Origin: an uncultured Gemmatimonadota bacterium
Lineage (GTDB): Bacteria; Gemmatimonadota; Gemmatimonadetes; Gemmatimonadales; GWC2-71-9
Reading direction: 5' to 3'
DNA length: 16,157 nt
NCBI GenBank assembly: GCA_946480845.1
Contig: CAMLLJ010000029.1
Coordinates: forward strand, 1-16,157
Of the stretch, positions 15,571 through 16,157 are shown piece by piece. Every line of letters starts with the position of its first letter. The stretch's first letter is position 1. Position numbers and translations under genes: made by a program. The notes beneath the pieces are model-generated. The model did no database searches and was not told the origin of the DNA. It saw only the letters and a list, made by a program, of their open reading frames with translations.

Positions 15571-16157
15571 CGCGCATCCCGCTCGGCGCCGGGCCCGAGT
15601 TCGATCGCATCCGGGCCATCGCCGAAGCGCTCGGGGAGAGCGCCGGCGCCCTCGGCGACGACTGTGCGAGCGTGCCCGACGCCGAGGGCACCCTGGTGAT
15701 GAGCACCGACGCGAGCATCGAGAACGTCCATTTCCGGCGCGACTGGATGAGCGCGGAGGAGATTGGCTGGCGCGCCGCGGCGGCGGCGCTTTCTGACCTT
15801 GCGGCGCAGGGGGCGACACCCGTGGGACTGCTCGCGGCGGTGGCGCTGCCGCGGGAAACGCCGGCGGACGATTCCACCGCCCTCATGCGCGGTGTCGGCC
15901 GCGCCGCGGCGGATTCTGGCGCCGCGGTGCTGGGCGGCGATCTCTCGGCAGCGGGCGAGTGGATGATCACGGTGACGGTGGTCGGGCGCGCGGCGCGTCC
16001 GGTGTCGCGCCGGGGCGCGTCGCCCGGGGACGGCCTCTGGGTCACGGGCGCGCTCGGCGCCGCGCGCGCGGCACTCGACGCCTGGCGCGCCGGCCGCGAG
16101 CCTGCCCCGGGCGCCCGCGAGGCCTTTGCGCATCCGCGGCCGCGCATCGCGGCGGGC
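15567..16157 (+). CDS. thiL: Thiamine-monophosphate kinase, N-terminal part (cut by window edge)
   Basis: ATP-dependent phosphorylation of thiamine monophosphate to the active cofactor thiamine diphosphate. The first 197 codons are in the window, and the frame is open to its end. Recognised blocks: FDRIRAIAEALG (12-23), LGDDCASV (29-36, Asp31/Asp32 of the metal site), STDASIENVHF (46-56), AAAALSDLAAQGATP (71-85), VLGGDLSA (121-128) and RRGASPGDGLWVTGALG (148-164). These match the AIR-synthase-like N-terminal half of ThiL, with some changes from the common forms (ENVHF for EGVHF, DDCASV for DDAAV). The GTG at 15567 overlaps the propeller stop (GTGA), and the family-like N-terminus follows directly. 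A related selenophosphate- or AIR-synthase-like enzyme is much less likely. The C-terminal half lies outside the window, so completeness is unknown. Confidence 0.92.
   Translation, partial: MTRIPLGAGPEFDRIRAIAEALGESAGALGDDCASVPDAEGTLVMSTDASIENVHFRRDWMSAEEIGWRAAAAALSDLAAQGATPVGLLAAVALPRETPADDSTALMRGVGRAAADSGAAVLGGDLSAAGEWMITVTVVGRAARPVSRRGASPGDGLWVTGALGAARAALDAWRAGREPAPGAREAFAHPRPRIAAG

Noticed and set aside
13948..15819. Long minus-strand open frame opposite the propeller and thiL
   Set aside because: It crosses two genes with clear motifs and has only Arg/Ala/Pro-rich sequence, so I read it as a by-product of GC-rich codon use.

Overview
The window looks like an ordinary chromosomal housekeeping region from a very GC-rich bacterium with densely packed genes. 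Most neighbours overlap by 1 to 7 bases, often at ATGA, GTGA or TTGA junctions, and GTG and TTG starts are common. I infer Gemmatimonadota. The reasons are the GC-rich base use, a Minf_1886-family protein, an N-terminal lipoprotein leader followed by a Pro/Gly-rich start, and a secreted propeller protein. Acidobacteriota or another GC-rich phylum cannot be excluded from sequence alone. I saw no mobile element, CRISPR array, tRNA, rRNA or phage gene.

Left arm, transcribed leftward (3197 to 1): a small membrane-anchored BON-domain protein, then valyl-tRNA synthetase (valS), then the first 33 codons of a putative lipoprotein that runs off the window. The three are joined by short overlaps, so they look like one operon.

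A 97-bp divergent intergenic region (3198-3294) with an AT-rich inverted repeat separates this arm from the rightward genes. These start with a 50-codon single-pass membrane protein that overlaps the GTG start of threonyl-tRNA synthetase (thrS).

The centre (5421-10036) holds acyl-CoA and amino-acid carbon metabolism: an acetyl-CoA acetyltransferase, the biotin transporter subunit BioY, a CPBP-family intramembrane protease, (S)-3-hydroxybutyryl-CoA dehydrogenase, and a leucine/branched-chain amino acid dehydrogenase with its catalytic lysines intact. One reading is branched-chain amino acid and acyl-CoA turnover, with biotin uptake supplying biotin-dependent carboxylases. No crotonase, carboxylase or acyl-CoA dehydrogenase lies in the window to confirm this.

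From 10052 to 13951 come rpiB (pentose phosphate isomerase), glyA (serine hydroxymethyltransferase), a Minf_1886-family protein of unknown function, a 64-residue zinc-ribbon protein, and the bifunctional NAD(P)HX repair enzyme nnr. The right end (13984-16157) has a secreted beta-propeller protein after an AT-rich break, then the start of thiamine-monophosphate kinase (thiL), cut by the window edge.

No stretch longer than 300 bases lacks a gene. I found no convincing new multi-gene system. The items most worth a second look are the unannotated-size membrane peptide coupled to thrS, the Minf_1886 plus zinc-ribbon pair, the CPBP protease inside the acyl-CoA/biotin run, and the propeller-thiL overlap.
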